NCBI GenBank assembly: GCA_049652745.1
Contig: JBASEY010000023.1
Span: forward strand, 124,001-188,000
DNA: 64,000 nucleotides
Origin: JBASEY01 sp049652745
GTDB taxonomy: Bacteria > CSSED10-310
Direction of reading: 5' to 3'
This document shows, piece after piece, positions 44,534-54,666 of the stretch. The notes below the pieces were generated by a model that worked only from the letters and a program-made list of their open reading frames with translations, was not told the DNA's origin and ran no database searches. The position numbers were made by a program, and so were the translations under genes. Every line of letters begins with the position of its first letter. Positions within the stretch are counted from its first letter, which is position 1.

Positions 44534-45502
44534 ATGGAATTTGGATTTTTAGGTTTAGGAAGAATGGGCGCCAATATGGTCAAGCGCCTGATTCGTGGCG
44601 GAATTCATCCGGTGATATGGAATAGAACTCATCAGAAAGCAGTTGAAATTGCCAAATACGGGACTGTTGCCGTTGAGGAACCATTGGCTGTTTTGGAAAA
44701 ATTGCCAGAACGCAAAATTATCTGGCTGATGCTTCCAGCCGGTGATGTAACAGATGAAATGATTGATTTCCTGATGCCGCATCTCAAAGCGGGTGACATC
44801 TTGGTGGACGGTGCCAACACGAATTATGTTTCAGATATTTTGAGATATAAAAAACTGCGCGCCCATGGTATCCATTATATCGATGTAGGCGTCAGCGGCG
44901 GCGTTTGGGGATTGGATAGGGGTTACTGTTTGATGATCGGCGGTGATCCTGAACCGGTCGAAGCGCTCGAACCCGTTTTTAAGGTCTTGGCGCCTGGGCA
45001 AGGTTCTGTTCCTGTGCTGATGAATCCCTCTAGTCAAGAATCCACTGCACCGAAAGGCTTTCTGCATTGCGGGCCGGCAGGCTCCGGCCATTTTGTCAAA
45101 ATGGTTCATAACGGTATTGAATATGGTATTATGCAGTCCTATTCCGAGGGTATAAATCTACTGAAAAGCGCCATTGGGCCGGACAATCCGAACGGAAATA
45201 GTTTTGATTTCGATTTACAGGAAATTCTGGAGCTATGGCGTAGAGGCAGCGTGATAGGCTCCTGGCTATTGGACTTGACACTTTCAGCAGTTGCTCAGGA
45301 TCCTTCATTGGAGAGTTTTGATGGTTTTGTTCAAGACAGTGGAGAAGGCCGTTGGATGCTTGAAACCGCCACAAAAATGGGGGTTCCTGTTCCCGCTTTG
45401 GCAGGCGCGCTTTTTTCGCGGTTTTCGTCCCGTGAAAAAGACAAATTTTCCAACAAGATACTTTCAGCCATGAGATTTCAATTCGGCGGCCACAAGGAGT
45501 GA
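44534..45502 (+). CDS. gnd: 6-phosphogluconate dehydrogenase, decarboxylating, short form
   Basis: Oxidises 6-phosphogluconate to ribulose 5-phosphate and CO2. A Rossmann domain starts with GFLGLGRMGANMVKRLI, and the active site holds VDGANTN, VSGGVWGL and GPAGSGHFVKMVHNGIEYG. At 322 residues this is the short GntZ/GndA-type enzyme rather than the ~470-residue form; family members often prefer NAD+, but cofactor use is not certain here. Start ATG 44534 after GAGGAGAG; the longer frame from 44501 lacks such a site. zwf begins 3 bases after its stop. Confidence 0.94.
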   Translation: MEFGFLGLGRMGANMVKRLIRGGIHPVIWNRTHQKAVEIAKYGTVAVEEPLAVLEKLPERKIIWLMLPAGDVTDEMIDFLMPHLKAGDILVDGANTNYVSDILRYKKLRAHGIHYIDVGVSGGVWGLDRGYCLMIGGDPEPVEALEPVFKVLAPGQGSVPVLMNPSSQESTAPKGFLHCGPAGSGHFVKMVHNGIEYGIMQSYSEGINLLKSAIGPDNPNGNSFDFDLQEILELWRRGSVIGSWLLDLTLSAVAQDPSLESFDGFVQDSGEGRWMLETATKMGVPVPALAGALFSRFSSREKDKFSNKILSAMRFQFGGHKE

Positions 45503-45505
45503 TCC

Positions 45506-47008
45506 ATGCAAGCGTTAAGTGATTGTTCGATTATCATCATCGGAGCCACCGGTGATTTGACGGAACGTAAACTGATGCCGGCTCTCTTTAATCTACATAA
45601 GCAAAAACTGCTTTCAGATAACGCGTTGATCGTTGGCTGCGCAAGGAAAGACTGGAGTGATGAATATTTTCTGAATCACTTTAAAGAATCTCTTAAACAA
45701 TACTCATCAGACTATAACACTCAACCTTTTATCGACCAGATAAAACCACGATTAAAATATTTCCGCCTCGACGTAACCAAACGCGAATCATTCATGAAAT
45801 TTGACGAACATTTGGCTGCTTGGGAAAAGTCCCGGCAATTGAGTGGAAGTCGACTATATTATTTAGCTATCGCCCCTGATCTAATCGAAGAAGTGATAAC
45901 CAATATGGGCGCATCCAACATGTTGAATCAAAATGACCGGGTTTGGCGAAGAGTGGTCATCGAGAAGCCTTTCGGAAGGGATTTCGCCAGCGCTCGCCGC
46001 CTAAATCGCTTTTTATCAAGCGTCATAGAAGAAAATCAGGTTTACCGTATCGATCATTATCTTGGGAAAGAGACGGTTCAAAACATTCTTGTTTTTCGAT
46101 TTGCCAACGGTTTGTTCGAACCGATCTGGAACAGAAATTACATCGACCATGTTCAAATCACTGTCGCCGAAGACAGGGGTGTCGGCACACGCGGCACATA
46201 TTACGATTCGTCAGGTGCGCTTCGCGATATGGTGCCGAATCACATTTTTCAGTTGATCTCATTCGTCACCATGGAACCCCCCATTTCTTTCGACGCAGAT
46301 GCGGTTAGAAATGAACAAACCAAGGCCATTGTGGCCATTCAGTCTTTTAAGAGAGACGATGTGCTTGTCAATACCGTTCGCGGTCAATATGCATCGGGCG
46401 TTGTATCAGGCAGCAAAGTCGGCGCTTACCGCAATACTGAAGGAGTCAAGCCGGATTCTCACACTGAAACCTTTTTCGCTGCACGACTTTTTATCGACAA
46501 TTGGAGATGGGCGGGCGTCCCCTTTTATTTGAGAACCGGCAAACGTCTGCCGGTCAGGACGACTGAAGTCGTTATTCAATTCAAGCAGCCTCCTCATAAA
46601 TTGTTTCGACATACTGATGTCGATCATATTTTCCCGAACAGGTTGATAATGGGAATTCAACCTGTCGAAGGCATTCATCTGAGTATCGGCGCGAAAATTC
46701 CAGGGCCTTCCGTCAATATCGGAACGGTTCATCTTCGTTTTCGTTATAGTGATTATTTCGGCATCAACCCTTCCACCGGTTATGAACGCCTGCTGTATGA
46801 CGCCATGCAGGGTGACGCAACTTTATTTCAGCGCGCTGATATGGTGGAAGCTGCGTGGCACGTTGTCACTCCTATCCTGGAAGTTTGGAACTCTTTGCCG
46901 CCCCCTGACTTCCCGAATTACGCTTCGGGAACGTGGGGGCCGATCGAAGCAGAAAGATTGATTAAAACGGATGGACGACAATGGGAACTCTGTACACAAG
47001 CCTGCTAG
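45506..47008 (+). CDS. zwf: Glucose-6-phosphate 1-dehydrogenase
   Basis: First step of the oxidative pentose phosphate pathway: glucose 6-phosphate to 6-phosphogluconolactone with NAD(P)+. The NAD(P)-binding [16 protein letters not shown] is at the N-terminus. The catalytic signature RIDHYLGKE is complete, followed by [19 protein letters not shown]. 500 residues, typical. GGAG precedes the ATG. It sits between gnd and pgl, so the three enzymes of the pathway are co-transcribed. Confidence 0.97.
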   Translation: MQALSDCSIIIIGATGDLTERKLMPALFNLHKQKLLSDNALIVGCARKDWSDEYFLNHFKESLKQYSSDYNTQPFIDQIKPRLKYFRLDVTKRESFMKFDEHLAAWEKSRQLSGSRLYYLAIAPDLIEEVITNMGASNMLNQNDRVWRRVVIEKPFGRDFASARRLNRFLSSVIEENQVYRIDHYLGKETVQNILVFRFANGLFEPIWNRNYIDHVQITVAEDRGVGTRGTYYDSSGALRDMVPNHIFQLISFVTMEPPISFDADAVRNEQTKAIVAIQSFKRDDVLVNTVRGQYASGVVSGSKVGAYRNTEGVKPDSHTETFFAARLFIDNWRWAGVPFYLRTGKRLPVRTTEVVIQFKQPPHKLFRHTDVDHIFPNRLIMGIQPVEGIHLSIGAKIPGPSVNIGTVHLRFRYSDYFGINPSTGYERLLYDAMQGDATLFQRADMVEAAWHVVTPILEVWNSLPPPDFPNYASGTWGPIEAERLIKTDGRQWELCTQAC

Positions 47009-47071
47009 AACCCGTCCTCATTAAACCGGGATATTTTAAACTAAAATATTCATGTCGTTTGGTAAATTGAA

Positions 47072-47851
47072 ATGACACATGAAAACTTCAGTCAGGACTA
47101 TTTATATCTAAATAAACCCGTGTTTTTTGATAGCGATTCCTATCGGTTGCGCTGCTTCGATTCTCACGAAAAAATGAGTTTTGCCGCTTCGAAATTTATG
47201 CTCGATACCGTCAATGATGTTTTATCCAAAAGGGAAAACTGCTTTATTTGCTTGGCAGGCGGCAATACTCCTGTGAAATGTTATCGATCTTTCGCACAAG
47301 ACTTACATAAATCATCTTCGGCGGCTCGAAAAGGTACCATTCATTTTTTTCTTGGAGATGAAAGAATTGTTCCAGCGAATCATCCAGACAGCAATACTAA
47401 GATGGTTTGTGATAATTTGGTGGTTCCCCTGTCGTCACCCAATGTTGTTTTTCACGCTCCCAACACCTATTTGATCGACACCGCCGAGATTGCAACCGAT
47501 TATGAATGTCGGATACGGGGTCTTTTACCTATTCGTGATGATATGCCGCAATTTGATTTAATCATACTTGGCTTGGGTACTGACGGCCATACCGCCTCGA
47601 TTTTCAGTGATACGCTTGGCGACCATGAAAAAAAAGGGTGGGTATTGCCAGTCGCAAAATCTCTTAACAGGGCCCACGAACGAATCACTTTGAGTCTTTC
47701 AGTGATCAATTCAGCGCATCAGATCATGTTTTTAATCAGCGGCAAAGAGAAACATCCTGTTTTAGATCAAGTGTTGCGACGAAACCCTGCGTTTGCGGCG
47801 TCAAAAATTCAGCCGAGCCACGATCGTTTGTTGTATTTTGTTTCGAATTAG
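47072..47851 (+). CDS. pgl: 6-phosphogluconolactonase
   Basis: Hydrolyses 6-phosphogluconolactone, the product of Zwf, to 6-phosphogluconate, the substrate of Gnd. DevB/SOL type of 259 residues: LAGGNTPVKCYR, then FFLGDERIVPANHPDSNTKM and LGLGTDGHTASIF. It completes the gnd-zwf-pgl set. A 63-base gap separates it from zwf, and the ABC pair follows about 110 bases later. Confidence 0.95.
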   Translation: MTHENFSQDYLYLNKPVFFDSDSYRLRCFDSHEKMSFAASKFMLDTVNDVLSKRENCFICLAGGNTPVKCYRSFAQDLHKSSSAARKGTIHFFLGDERIVPANHPDSNTKMVCDNLVVPLSSPNVVFHAPNTYLIDTAEIATDYECRIRGLLPIRDDMPQFDLIILGLGTDGHTASIFSDTLGDHEKKGWVLPVAKSLNRAHERITLSLSVINSAHQIMFLISGKEKHPVLDQVLRRNPAFAASKIQPSHDRLLYFVSN

Positions 47852-47960
47852 ACTCCTTGGAATTTTCAGGAACTCGTATTGTCGGAAGGAACAAATAGAA
47901 ACTTTAGTGCGACTGATTTTTGAACCTCTTTATAAATAAAGATTTGCTTCAGGAGGATTC

Positions 47961-48722
47961 ATGTTAAAACTGATTGAGTTGACGAAAACTTTTGGGAAAC
48001 GACGTGTTGTCGACAATGTGAACATAGAGGTTCGAAAGGGTGAGCTCTACGCCTTTTTAGGACCAAACGGAGCGGGAAAGACGACAACGATCAAAATGAT
48101 CTGCGGCCTGCTCAAACCCGATCATGGAGATGTTCTCATCGATAGGGTCAGCATGAGAGAAAATCCTATGAAGGCAAAGCATGCTTTCGGTTATGTTCCG
48201 GATCAACCCTTTGTTTATGACCGCTTGACCCCGGTTGAATTTTTACGTTTTGTCGGCGGGTTATACGGTTTAGACCCATTGGAATGTGATGAAAAAGCGG
48301 ATTACTGGCTGGATCAATTTGAGCTGAGGAAATATAAATATGAACTCCTGGGTTCTTTTTCGTATGGAATGCGGCAAAAAGTGATTTTTACAGCCGCTTT
48401 TCTGCACAATCCTCAGGTTCTGATTATCGATGAACCGATGGTTGGTTTAGACCCTGAAGGCGCGATCATATTGAAAAAGCTTCTGCGTCAGCGGTGTGAG
48501 GCGGGCCTGGCTGCCTTCGTCTCAACGCATTCACTCGAGGTGGCGGAACAGATCGCAGACCGGATAGGCATCATGTATCAGGGCAAGTTGCGCGCCGAAG
48601 GCACTTTGCCGGAGCTGCAAAAAATTACCCGGCAGGGCAATGCGCGTTTAGAACAGGTTTTTTTAGAACTGACACAAGCCAAGGATATGGGTTCCATACC
48701 CGGTGAGGTTTTTATCCGGTGA
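47961..48722 (+). CDS. ABC transporter ATP-binding protein
   Basis: ATPase of an ABC-2 type exporter. Walker A GPNGAGKTT (about 34-42), signature SFSYGMRQKV (a variant of LSGGQ), Walker B VLIIDEPMVGLDPEG and the later His of STHSLEV. 253 residues. AGGAGG lies before the ATG. The permease overlaps by 4 bases (GTGA), so the two form one unit. The cargo is unknown. Confidence 0.93.
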   Translation: MLKLIELTKTFGKRRVVDNVNIEVRKGELYAFLGPNGAGKTTTIKMICGLLKPDHGDVLIDRVSMRENPMKAKHAFGYVPDQPFVYDRLTPVEFLRFVGGLYGLDPLECDEKADYWLDQFELRKYKYELLGSFSYGMRQKVIFTAAFLHNPQVLIIDEPMVGLDPEGAIILKKLLRQRCEAGLAAFVSTHSLEVAEQIADRIGIMYQGKLRAEGTLPELQKITRQGNARLEQVFLELTQAKDMGSIPGEVFIR

Positions 48723-50410
48723 AAATCCCCAGCCCTCACATAACCTTGTTTACCTTGTTCCGTTATGATCTCAAACGCTTGATCAATTTTTATCGAACCC
48801 AAAAAACAAGATCTTTATTTGCAACACTTATAATCCTGCTCATCACCGCTTTTTTCATTGTCGTTGAATACCGCATAGCGCTCGAGTTGTTTCAGCATAT
48901 TATGAACCAGGTTCATCTGGAAGGTTTGCGTTATGTTCTTCTAGCCAAAATTTTGCAGATGGTCTATTTAATTTTTACCTTGCTGCTTGTTTATTCGAAC
49001 ATCGTCATGTCCATATCCAGCTTTTTTCTATCCCCTGAACTGGATTTTCAACACAGTCATCCTGTCAGCGAAGGCGCTATCTTCACCCATAGTTTTTTTC
49101 AAACTTTTATACGAAGCTCATGGATGTTTATAGCTTTTGGTGTGCCAATTCTTCTAGCGTACGGCGCGGTCATGAATCAGGCATCCTTGTTTCCACGCCA
49201 GATTTTCTTGATCATTATTCCTTCTCTCATTCTACCTACTGCTATCGGAGTTTTTATCGGTATCCTATTGATTTTCATCTTTTCACCACGTCGAACACAA
49301 CGCGTTTTTCTGATTATGGGCGTATTCCTTGCCGTCGGGTTGGTTCTGGTTTTTCGCCTGATTCGGCCGGAACAGTTGGTGGACCCGATAGGTGTCGAGC
49401 AAGTGAACTTCTATCTGGACACGCTGAGAATTCCAACGGTTAAATGGCTTCCAACGACTTGGGCCTCTGAGGGCATTGCTGCTTATGGGGAAGGCCGACG
49501 TGCGGTGAATTTCCGCTACGGATTGATTTTATGGTCGTTTACGCTCATTTTTTGTGCAGCCACCTATTGGCTTTTCAAGCAGATTTGGTGGCAGGCTCGA
49601 TCCAGAGGCCACGGATCGGAGTCGATAGAGAAGGGATTTCGATCACCTGCAAAAAAACAAACCAGGCCAAATCAATTTAGAAGCTCTCTGGCTTATCGAG
49701 ACTTTCTATTGTTTATCAGAGATCCAGCTCAATGGTCACAAATTATCATCATTGCAGCTCTTGTTTTTATCTATATTTTCAATTTTAAAAATTTGCCTTA
49801 TGCCTTATATGGATTTCAATACAGCATGTCATTTACATCTGTTCTTGCAAGCGGCTTAATACTATCCGCCATATTAGCTCGATTTGGATTTCCAGCGGTC
49901 AGTATGGAAGGCCGAGCTGTCTGGATTTTGAAAACCAGCCCGATAAACTGGCGTCGATATTTATGGCAAAAATTCGCTTTTATGGTTATACCCACTACCT
50001 TTGTCGGTTCCATTTTAGTCCTTTTCAGCCTAAAAATTCTCGATGCGCCGCCACCGTTGATAATCAAATGCCTACTTACAGAAACAGCTATTGCGTTTAG
50101 TTGCACCGGCTTGGCAGTCGGGATCGGAGCCGGTAAACCCAAATATGAGCTGACCGATGCAGCAATGGTTGCTGTAAGCGTATCCGGCCTGGTTTATATG
50201 ATTTTTGCGGTGACGGCTATTCTGTCAATCGTGGGTCTTGTAGTGCTGCCTGATACATTGCGATATATGTCTTGGGGGTGGAGACTGGTCAGACACCTGC
50301 GGAATTTTGACAGAATAGCTTCTTGGATAACCTTGGGAATCGCAGCAATTTGTTATACGATTATTCCCTTAGAAATTGGAATTCGGCGCTTACGTTCAAT
50401 TGGGGAATAA
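48719..50410 (+). CDS. ABC exporter permease, multi-spanning
   Basis: A 563-residue membrane protein with roughly twelve hydrophobic helices, longer than common ABC-2 permeases (~250-400). The central soluble part (about 290-335, KQIWWQARSRGHGSE onward) is basic. It starts with GTG 48719, overlapping the ATPase stop. The cargo cannot be guessed. It ends exactly at the convergent end of the TonB-receptor gene; the two stop codons abut with no base between. Confidence 0.85.
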   Translation: MKIPSPHITLFTLFRYDLKRLINFYRTQKTRSLFATLIILLITAFFIVVEYRIALELFQHIMNQVHLEGLRYVLLAKILQMVYLIFTLLLVYSNIVMSISSFFLSPELDFQHSHPVSEGAIFTHSFFQTFIRSSWMFIAFGVPILLAYGAVMNQASLFPRQIFLIIIPSLILPTAIGVFIGILLIFIFSPRRTQRVFLIMGVFLAVGLVLVFRLIRPEQLVDPIGVEQVNFYLDTLRIPTVKWLPTTWASEGIAAYGEGRRAVNFRYGLILWSFTLIFCAATYWLFKQIWWQARSRGHGSESIEKGFRSPAKKQTRPNQFRSSLAYRDFLLFIRDPAQWSQIIIIAALVFIYIFNFKNLPYALYGFQYSMSFTSVLASGLILSAILARFGFPAVSMEGRAVWILKTSPINWRRYLWQKFAFMVIPTTFVGSILVLFSLKILDAPPPLIIKCLLTETAIAFSCTGLAVGIGAGKPKYELTDAAMVAVSVSGLVYMIFAVTAILSIVGLVVLPDTLRYMSWGWRLVRHLRNFDRIASWITLGIAAICYTIIPLEIGIRRLRSIGE

Positions 50411-52894
50411 TTAAAAATAAAAATAGCATCCAATCCGAAAAGTACGAGGTTGGTTGATATCCATTCTATACGGATCAACCACCGACTCGCCTATCACCGG
50501 ATTGATTGTAGGAAATTGATAGCTATTAAATGCGTTCTTCAATGCTAATTCAAATTTCAGCGCTGCATTAAAAGGCAAGCGCACCGATTTTGATACGTCC
50601 AAATCCAGCCGATGTGTCGAATCACTCTTTTCAGCGTTAATGGTATGGCTTGGGACAGAGAGGCCGCTTTGGTAATAGTCGTCTAGGGGGGTAAACGAGA
50701 ATCCGGTGGCAAAATGATATTTTGCTTTTACTGACACCTTTATCCCTGGAATCTCGGTATACCCTTCCAGGTGAATGGAGTGTGTCAAGTCATTGTCCAT
50801 GGGCACAAGTATATGTGGGGAATTTGTATAATAGATTTTACGCCATGGCATTTCAGGATAAGGCCTGACGTGAGACAAAGCGATATCATCCCCCCATGAG
50901 ACCCTGGAGCGGTTGAAAGCATAAGCCAAATTGAAACCTGTAGCTCCATCCGATAATTCCCAAGCAGTCAAAAAGCTCAAACCAACTAGTTTTCCAGCTC
51001 CTCCCATCGAGGGAACATTGAATTCAATACCTGATTCTGCTTCTATCGGCAGCATGAAAACCATTGTCGTAAGTCTGGAATAGTATCCATTTATTTCAAA
51101 ATATCTACCTTTAGCATAGGTTCTTTTATAGCCACCGAACCATCTGAATCCGGATTGAGGTTCAGTAATCGGCGTCACAAATTCTATTTGGTCACTGTAT
51201 TGAATCTGTTCAGCTAAAAATCCGATTCCAGGAGATTGAATAATCCGTTCTACTCCACCTGTTATTCTATTTTTTCCCCAATACCAAGCCGAGAAAATTC
51301 TTGGCGATAGATAATCCGACTGGACCAAATAATTGAATCGATCCCATCGTATAGCGAAGCCGATTTCAAGATGATCGCTTAAAAACCATCTATCACGTCC
51401 CCATAATGACAATTCATAATCAGCGCTGTCGGATATCCATTGGTAGTCAATTTCGCCCGTATTGTTTCCCGCTGTAAAGCCTTCCTGAACATCGGTGGAT
51501 GTATAATTGACGGCAATACCAGCTTCAATCTCATGAAATAAAGTGGAGTTACCTCCTTCACCTATCAACCGATGTGTCGCACGTTTTTTATTTGCAGACC
51601 ACCTTCCTGAATTATATGGATGATTGACAGGGTTGTAATCTTTATCGTCGATGCTTCCAGCTTCTGTATTCAGGTTTAAGGACGAGGCGGTGACACTGAA
51701 CCAGTAAGATGATGAAAAACGTTGTTTTAAATAAAAGGCTATAAACAGGTTTCTATTTTCTAAAAGCAATGGCGGAAAACCACGAAGTTTCCATAGGTTT
51801 TCCGTCAGGATTGAGTCGGTTTGATAGCCGGCAAGCAACGCTATCATGTTTTGTTTTTTATTCCATGAATAAGTTGATTTCACCCATACATTCACATCTT
51901 TCAAAGAGTCTTCATTCACATAATCGGAAGCATAGCCTCTGTTGGAATATCTCCAATCAGCGGCACCGGTCATATCAAAGTTATTCAACCTGCTTGAAAG
52001 CAATAGGTTCAATCGCCGATCTTTCAGCCGAGGTTCATGGTCTGGAGCATCGATGCTCCCCTCTCCAAAATCTTTCCAATAATCAAACATATCCAGGCTG
52101 GATTTATCCAAAATAAATGAATCATTTCGTACGATATCCGACCAGCCGATCATGCCTGAGATCAATTGATTTCTCGATCTGCTGGTTCGGAGATTGACGG
52201 CTCCTCCAAGGAAAGTCTCCTGATTGACATCTTGTCCGGCTTTAATTGCAGATACTCCATCAAGAAACGAAGCCGGAGGAAAAATTGCAGGGCGCTGATC
52301 CGATGGATCCTGTAGAGGTATGCCGTCGATGAAAAGGCCGACATCCGCCGTTCTTTGAGCTGCGAACCGTGGAAGCCCTGATTCCGACTGAAGGGTCACT
52401 CCCGGGATATCCTCTATGGCCTCAGGAACCGTTGAGGATTCCCACTTCAGTTTTAATTGAACATACCCAGGACTGATCGATGGAAATTTTCTAGTGGTAA
52501 TTTGTAACTGAGGTTTAGTTGACCGAGAAACACTTTCTAGATGAGGGCAAAGTTTCAATTTACAAATAATAAATGCGTTTTCCTCAATAAAGAAGAGCGT
52601 TTTTTCTATAGGAAAAAAACCTTCCTTTTCAGCTCGAATCCAATGGTAACCGGGCTCTGCTTGATAAAACCATGCCATCCCTTCACGATCCGTAGCGCCT
52701 TGTATGGTTATTGTGCTGGTTTGAACCGAGTCAGATGGAATATCAACAGCTCCGATCTCGACCTTGACTGCTTGAAGTGGAGTGCCGAAATCGTCGGTAG
52801 TTTGCGCTAAGATAACGGATGACTGTGCCTTTAGGAGAGTTCCAGAAGTCGTAATAATAATTAGGATTATCAGTATCAATAACCGACGGTTCAT
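50411..52894 (-). CDS. TonB-dependent receptor-like outer-membrane protein
   Basis: An 827-residue outer-membrane transporter plan. Signal peptide (ILIIITTSGTLLKAQ), then a carboxypeptidase-regulatory-like Ig domain (about 25-110, TTDDFGTPLQAVKVEIGAVD), a plug domain (PEAIEDIPGVTLQSESGLPR, VGLFIDGIPLQD, GGAVNLRTSRSR) and a ~22-strand barrel ending in RTFRIGCYFYF with a terminal aromatic. No TonB box is clear. The substrate is unknown. It is the most distal gene of the long minus-strand run, 35 bases after the TrmN6-like gene. Confidence 0.85.
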   Translation of the reverse strand: MNRRLLILIILIIITTSGTLLKAQSSVILAQTTDDFGTPLQAVKVEIGAVDIPSDSVQTSTITIQGATDREGMAWFYQAEPGYHWIRAEKEGFFPIEKTLFFIEENAFIICKLKLCPHLESVSRSTKPQLQITTRKFPSISPGYVQLKLKWESSTVPEAIEDIPGVTLQSESGLPRFAAQRTADVGLFIDGIPLQDPSDQRPAIFPPASFLDGVSAIKAGQDVNQETFLGGAVNLRTSRSRNQLISGMIGWSDIVRNDSFILDKSSLDMFDYWKDFGEGSIDAPDHEPRLKDRRLNLLLSSRLNNFDMTGAADWRYSNRGYASDYVNEDSLKDVNVWVKSTYSWNKKQNMIALLAGYQTDSILTENLWKLRGFPPLLLENRNLFIAFYLKQRFSSSYWFSVTASSLNLNTEAGSIDDKDYNPVNHPYNSGRWSANKKRATHRLIGEGGNSTLFHEIEAGIAVNYTSTDVQEGFTAGNNTGEIDYQWISDSADYELSLWGRDRWFLSDHLEIGFAIRWDRFNYLVQSDYLSPRIFSAWYWGKNRITGGVERIIQSPGIGFLAEQIQYSDQIEFVTPITEPQSGFRWFGGYKRTYAKGRYFEINGYYSRLTTMVFMLPIEAESGIEFNVPSMGGAGKLVGLSFLTAWELSDGATGFNLAYAFNRSRVSWGDDIALSHVRPYPEMPWRKIYYTNSPHILVPMDNDLTHSIHLEGYTEIPGIKVSVKAKYHFATGFSFTPLDDYYQSGLSVPSHTINAEKSDSTHRLDLDVSKSVRLPFNAALKFELALKNAFNSYQFPTINPVIGESVVDPYRMDINQPRTFRIGCYFYF

Positions 52895-52929
52895 AGTTGA
52901 AGAATAGCCTGTTCAAAGGATTAGAGCAA

Positions 52930-53610
52930 TCAGGGTTTCGCTAAATAGGCCGGCAGAATGGTCAGAGGGGAACGGCATCCTTTTCTTCCTGCAATCAAAA
53001 CGGCGTTGGCTGCTGAAGTCGGCGTGTGGTGTACGGCCTGGATCAAGTAAGCCGAAATGTTTCTCTTTTCCATATAATGAAGGAGTTCTCCCAAGCGTTC
53101 CGGAAGCATAACCAAAGCGACTACACCTTTATGCTTGAGCAGAATAGAAGCCGCCCGAATAAAATCTTCAAGAGTTCCATGATGTTCATGGTTTGAATAA
53201 CGGCGTGTAAGGTCTGGACTCATTTTTCCGGTTTTCAGTTTTCTGAAAGGGGGATTCATGACAACGAGATCAAATTTCTGATCGGGCCGTTCGACATGCT
53301 GATCGCGAATGTCACCGGTACGTATCGTTATTCTTCCTTCAAAATTATTTAATAAAACATTATCGATTGCCTTATCCGCCAGATCCTTTTGAAGCTCGAT
53401 TCCTGTGATATGTGATTCCGAGTTCAAAGCAGCCAAACCGATAGCCAGAAGTCCCGATCCGCAGCCTGGAACACATGCCGAACCTATTTTCAAATTCAAT
53501 GAATCAACAAATCTCATCAGAAATAAAGATTCCTGCGAAACACGAATACCTTTTTGATTGATCAAGATAACGGTATCTGTATCCGGGAGTGTAATTTTAT
53601 CAGCGTTCAC
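52930..53610 (-). CDS. TrmN6-like N6-adenine methyltransferase
   Basis: A 226-residue methyltransferase with SAM motif CVPGCGSGLLAIGLAAL and the N6-adenine catalytic motif NPPF (VVMNPPFRKLKTGKMSPDLT). The RYSNHEHHGTLEDFIRAA stretch is typical of TrmN6/YfiC, which methylates A37 of tRNA-Val. Start GTG 53610 overlaps the stop of the DUF4340 gene by 4 bases, so it is coupled to the ABC operon although its role is unrelated. Confidence 0.85.
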   Translation of the reverse strand: MNADKITLPDTDTVILINQKGIRVSQESLFLMRFVDSLNLKIGSACVPGCGSGLLAIGLAALNSESHITGIELQKDLADKAIDNVLLNNFEGRITIRTGDIRDQHVERPDQKFDLVVMNPPFRKLKTGKMSPDLTRRYSNHEHHGTLEDFIRAASILLKHKGVVALVMLPERLGELLHYMEKRNISAYLIQAVHHTPTSAANAVLIAGRKGCRSPLTILPAYLAKP

Positions 53611-54665
53611 TCTGAAAACTTTGTTTTATCCAGAAGTTCATCAGCAGAATGGGGGATTGTCTCGATTCGATATTGTGGAATCAGATAAACGTTGTCACTG
53701 CCTGATTTTTGGAGATAGTATTGGTCGGATTTCTCTTTTGACTGATTTCCGAAGGTAAATATTTCTTTTTCTTCCGAATCAAAGAATCCCAATTCAATGA
53801 CAACACTGGGATTATCAAAACCGTATTCAGCAAAATCCTGCTTTTCTTCGGCATAATCACCGGCGCGAAAATGCTTAAACATTGAAAGGAGTTGTTGCAA
53901 TTTGGCGTTATCAACCGGTCCGGTCATGGGTTCGGTAAGCTTCCATTGGTATGATCGGGGGGTTTCATCTTCATTTTCTTCAGCAACTTGCTGAATGACT
54001 ATTTGATCTTTTCCTGCTGTAATTTTTACTGAAGCGATTGTTTCCGGTTCGATCTTGCAGATGAGAAGATCTTTCCATGCTGTAGCATTGCCTTTTCCAT
54101 AGGTTGCTTTCAGGTATCCTTGAGCTAAAAGAACTGTTGGTGATTCAGCTTTTCGAACATATGTGGACAGAAAGTCCATTGAACCGTTTTTGCCGACAAA
54201 AAAATGGGCGGCCTGACTACCGTCTTCATACAACATTTTCACTTCGGTACCCATCGTTCCGATCGAAAAAGGTCTGCTTTGACCGTCTTCGTCGGTTATT
54301 TCAGTTTCCTGCCGAGAGTTCACTTGAAAAGATATGTGTTTTTCAGGATTTTGCGAGACAATTTGGATAGCCTCCAGAGCCTCTGTTGTTTCGAACATCT
54401 TCTCGATTGATTCTTTATCTGCCCGAAATAATCTTTCTCCATCCTCAACATACCAGTTACCGTCCATTTTTTTCAGGACAACATCCCCGCCAAAAGACCC
54501 CAGTGTCACACTGGAAACGCGTTCGGAGGAAAATGACGGATATAAAATTCCCAACTCCTCCGGAACATGCTCTTTTCTTCGATCGCGGGATTTTTCCTGA
54601 ATGACGACAGCTATGCCTAAAATGGCAAAAACAATCAATAATATAACTAGATTTTTACGCTTCAT
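53607..54665 (-). CDS. DUF4340-domain membrane-anchored protein
   Basis: One N-terminal membrane helix (LVILLIVFAILGIAVVI) followed by a periplasmic domain of repeated beta-rich DUF4340 units (VLKKMDGNWYVEDGERLFRA, YQWKLTEPMTGPVDNAKL). Such proteins sit next to GldG-type genes in many bacteria and probably belong to the same envelope complex, with no known reaction. The start is ATG 54665, 6 bases after AGGAG; the longer frame reads into gldG. One base separates it from the gldG stop. Confidence 0.85.
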   Translation of the reverse strand: MKRKNLVILLIVFAILGIAVVIQEKSRDRRKEHVPEELGILYPSFSSERVSSVTLGSFGGDVVLKKMDGNWYVEDGERLFRADKESIEKMFETTEALEAIQIVSQNPEKHISFQVNSRQETEITDEDGQSRPFSIGTMGTEVKMLYEDGSQAAHFFVGKNGSMDFLSTYVRKAESPTVLLAQGYLKATYGKGNATAWKDLLICKIEPETIASVKITAGKDQIVIQQVAEENEDETPRSYQWKLTEPMTGPVDNAKLQQLLSMFKHFRAGDYAEEKQDFAEYGFDNPSVVIELGFFDSEEKEIFTFGNQSKEKSDQYYLQKSGSDNVYLIPQYRIETIPHSADELLDKTKFSE

Positions 54666-54666
54666 A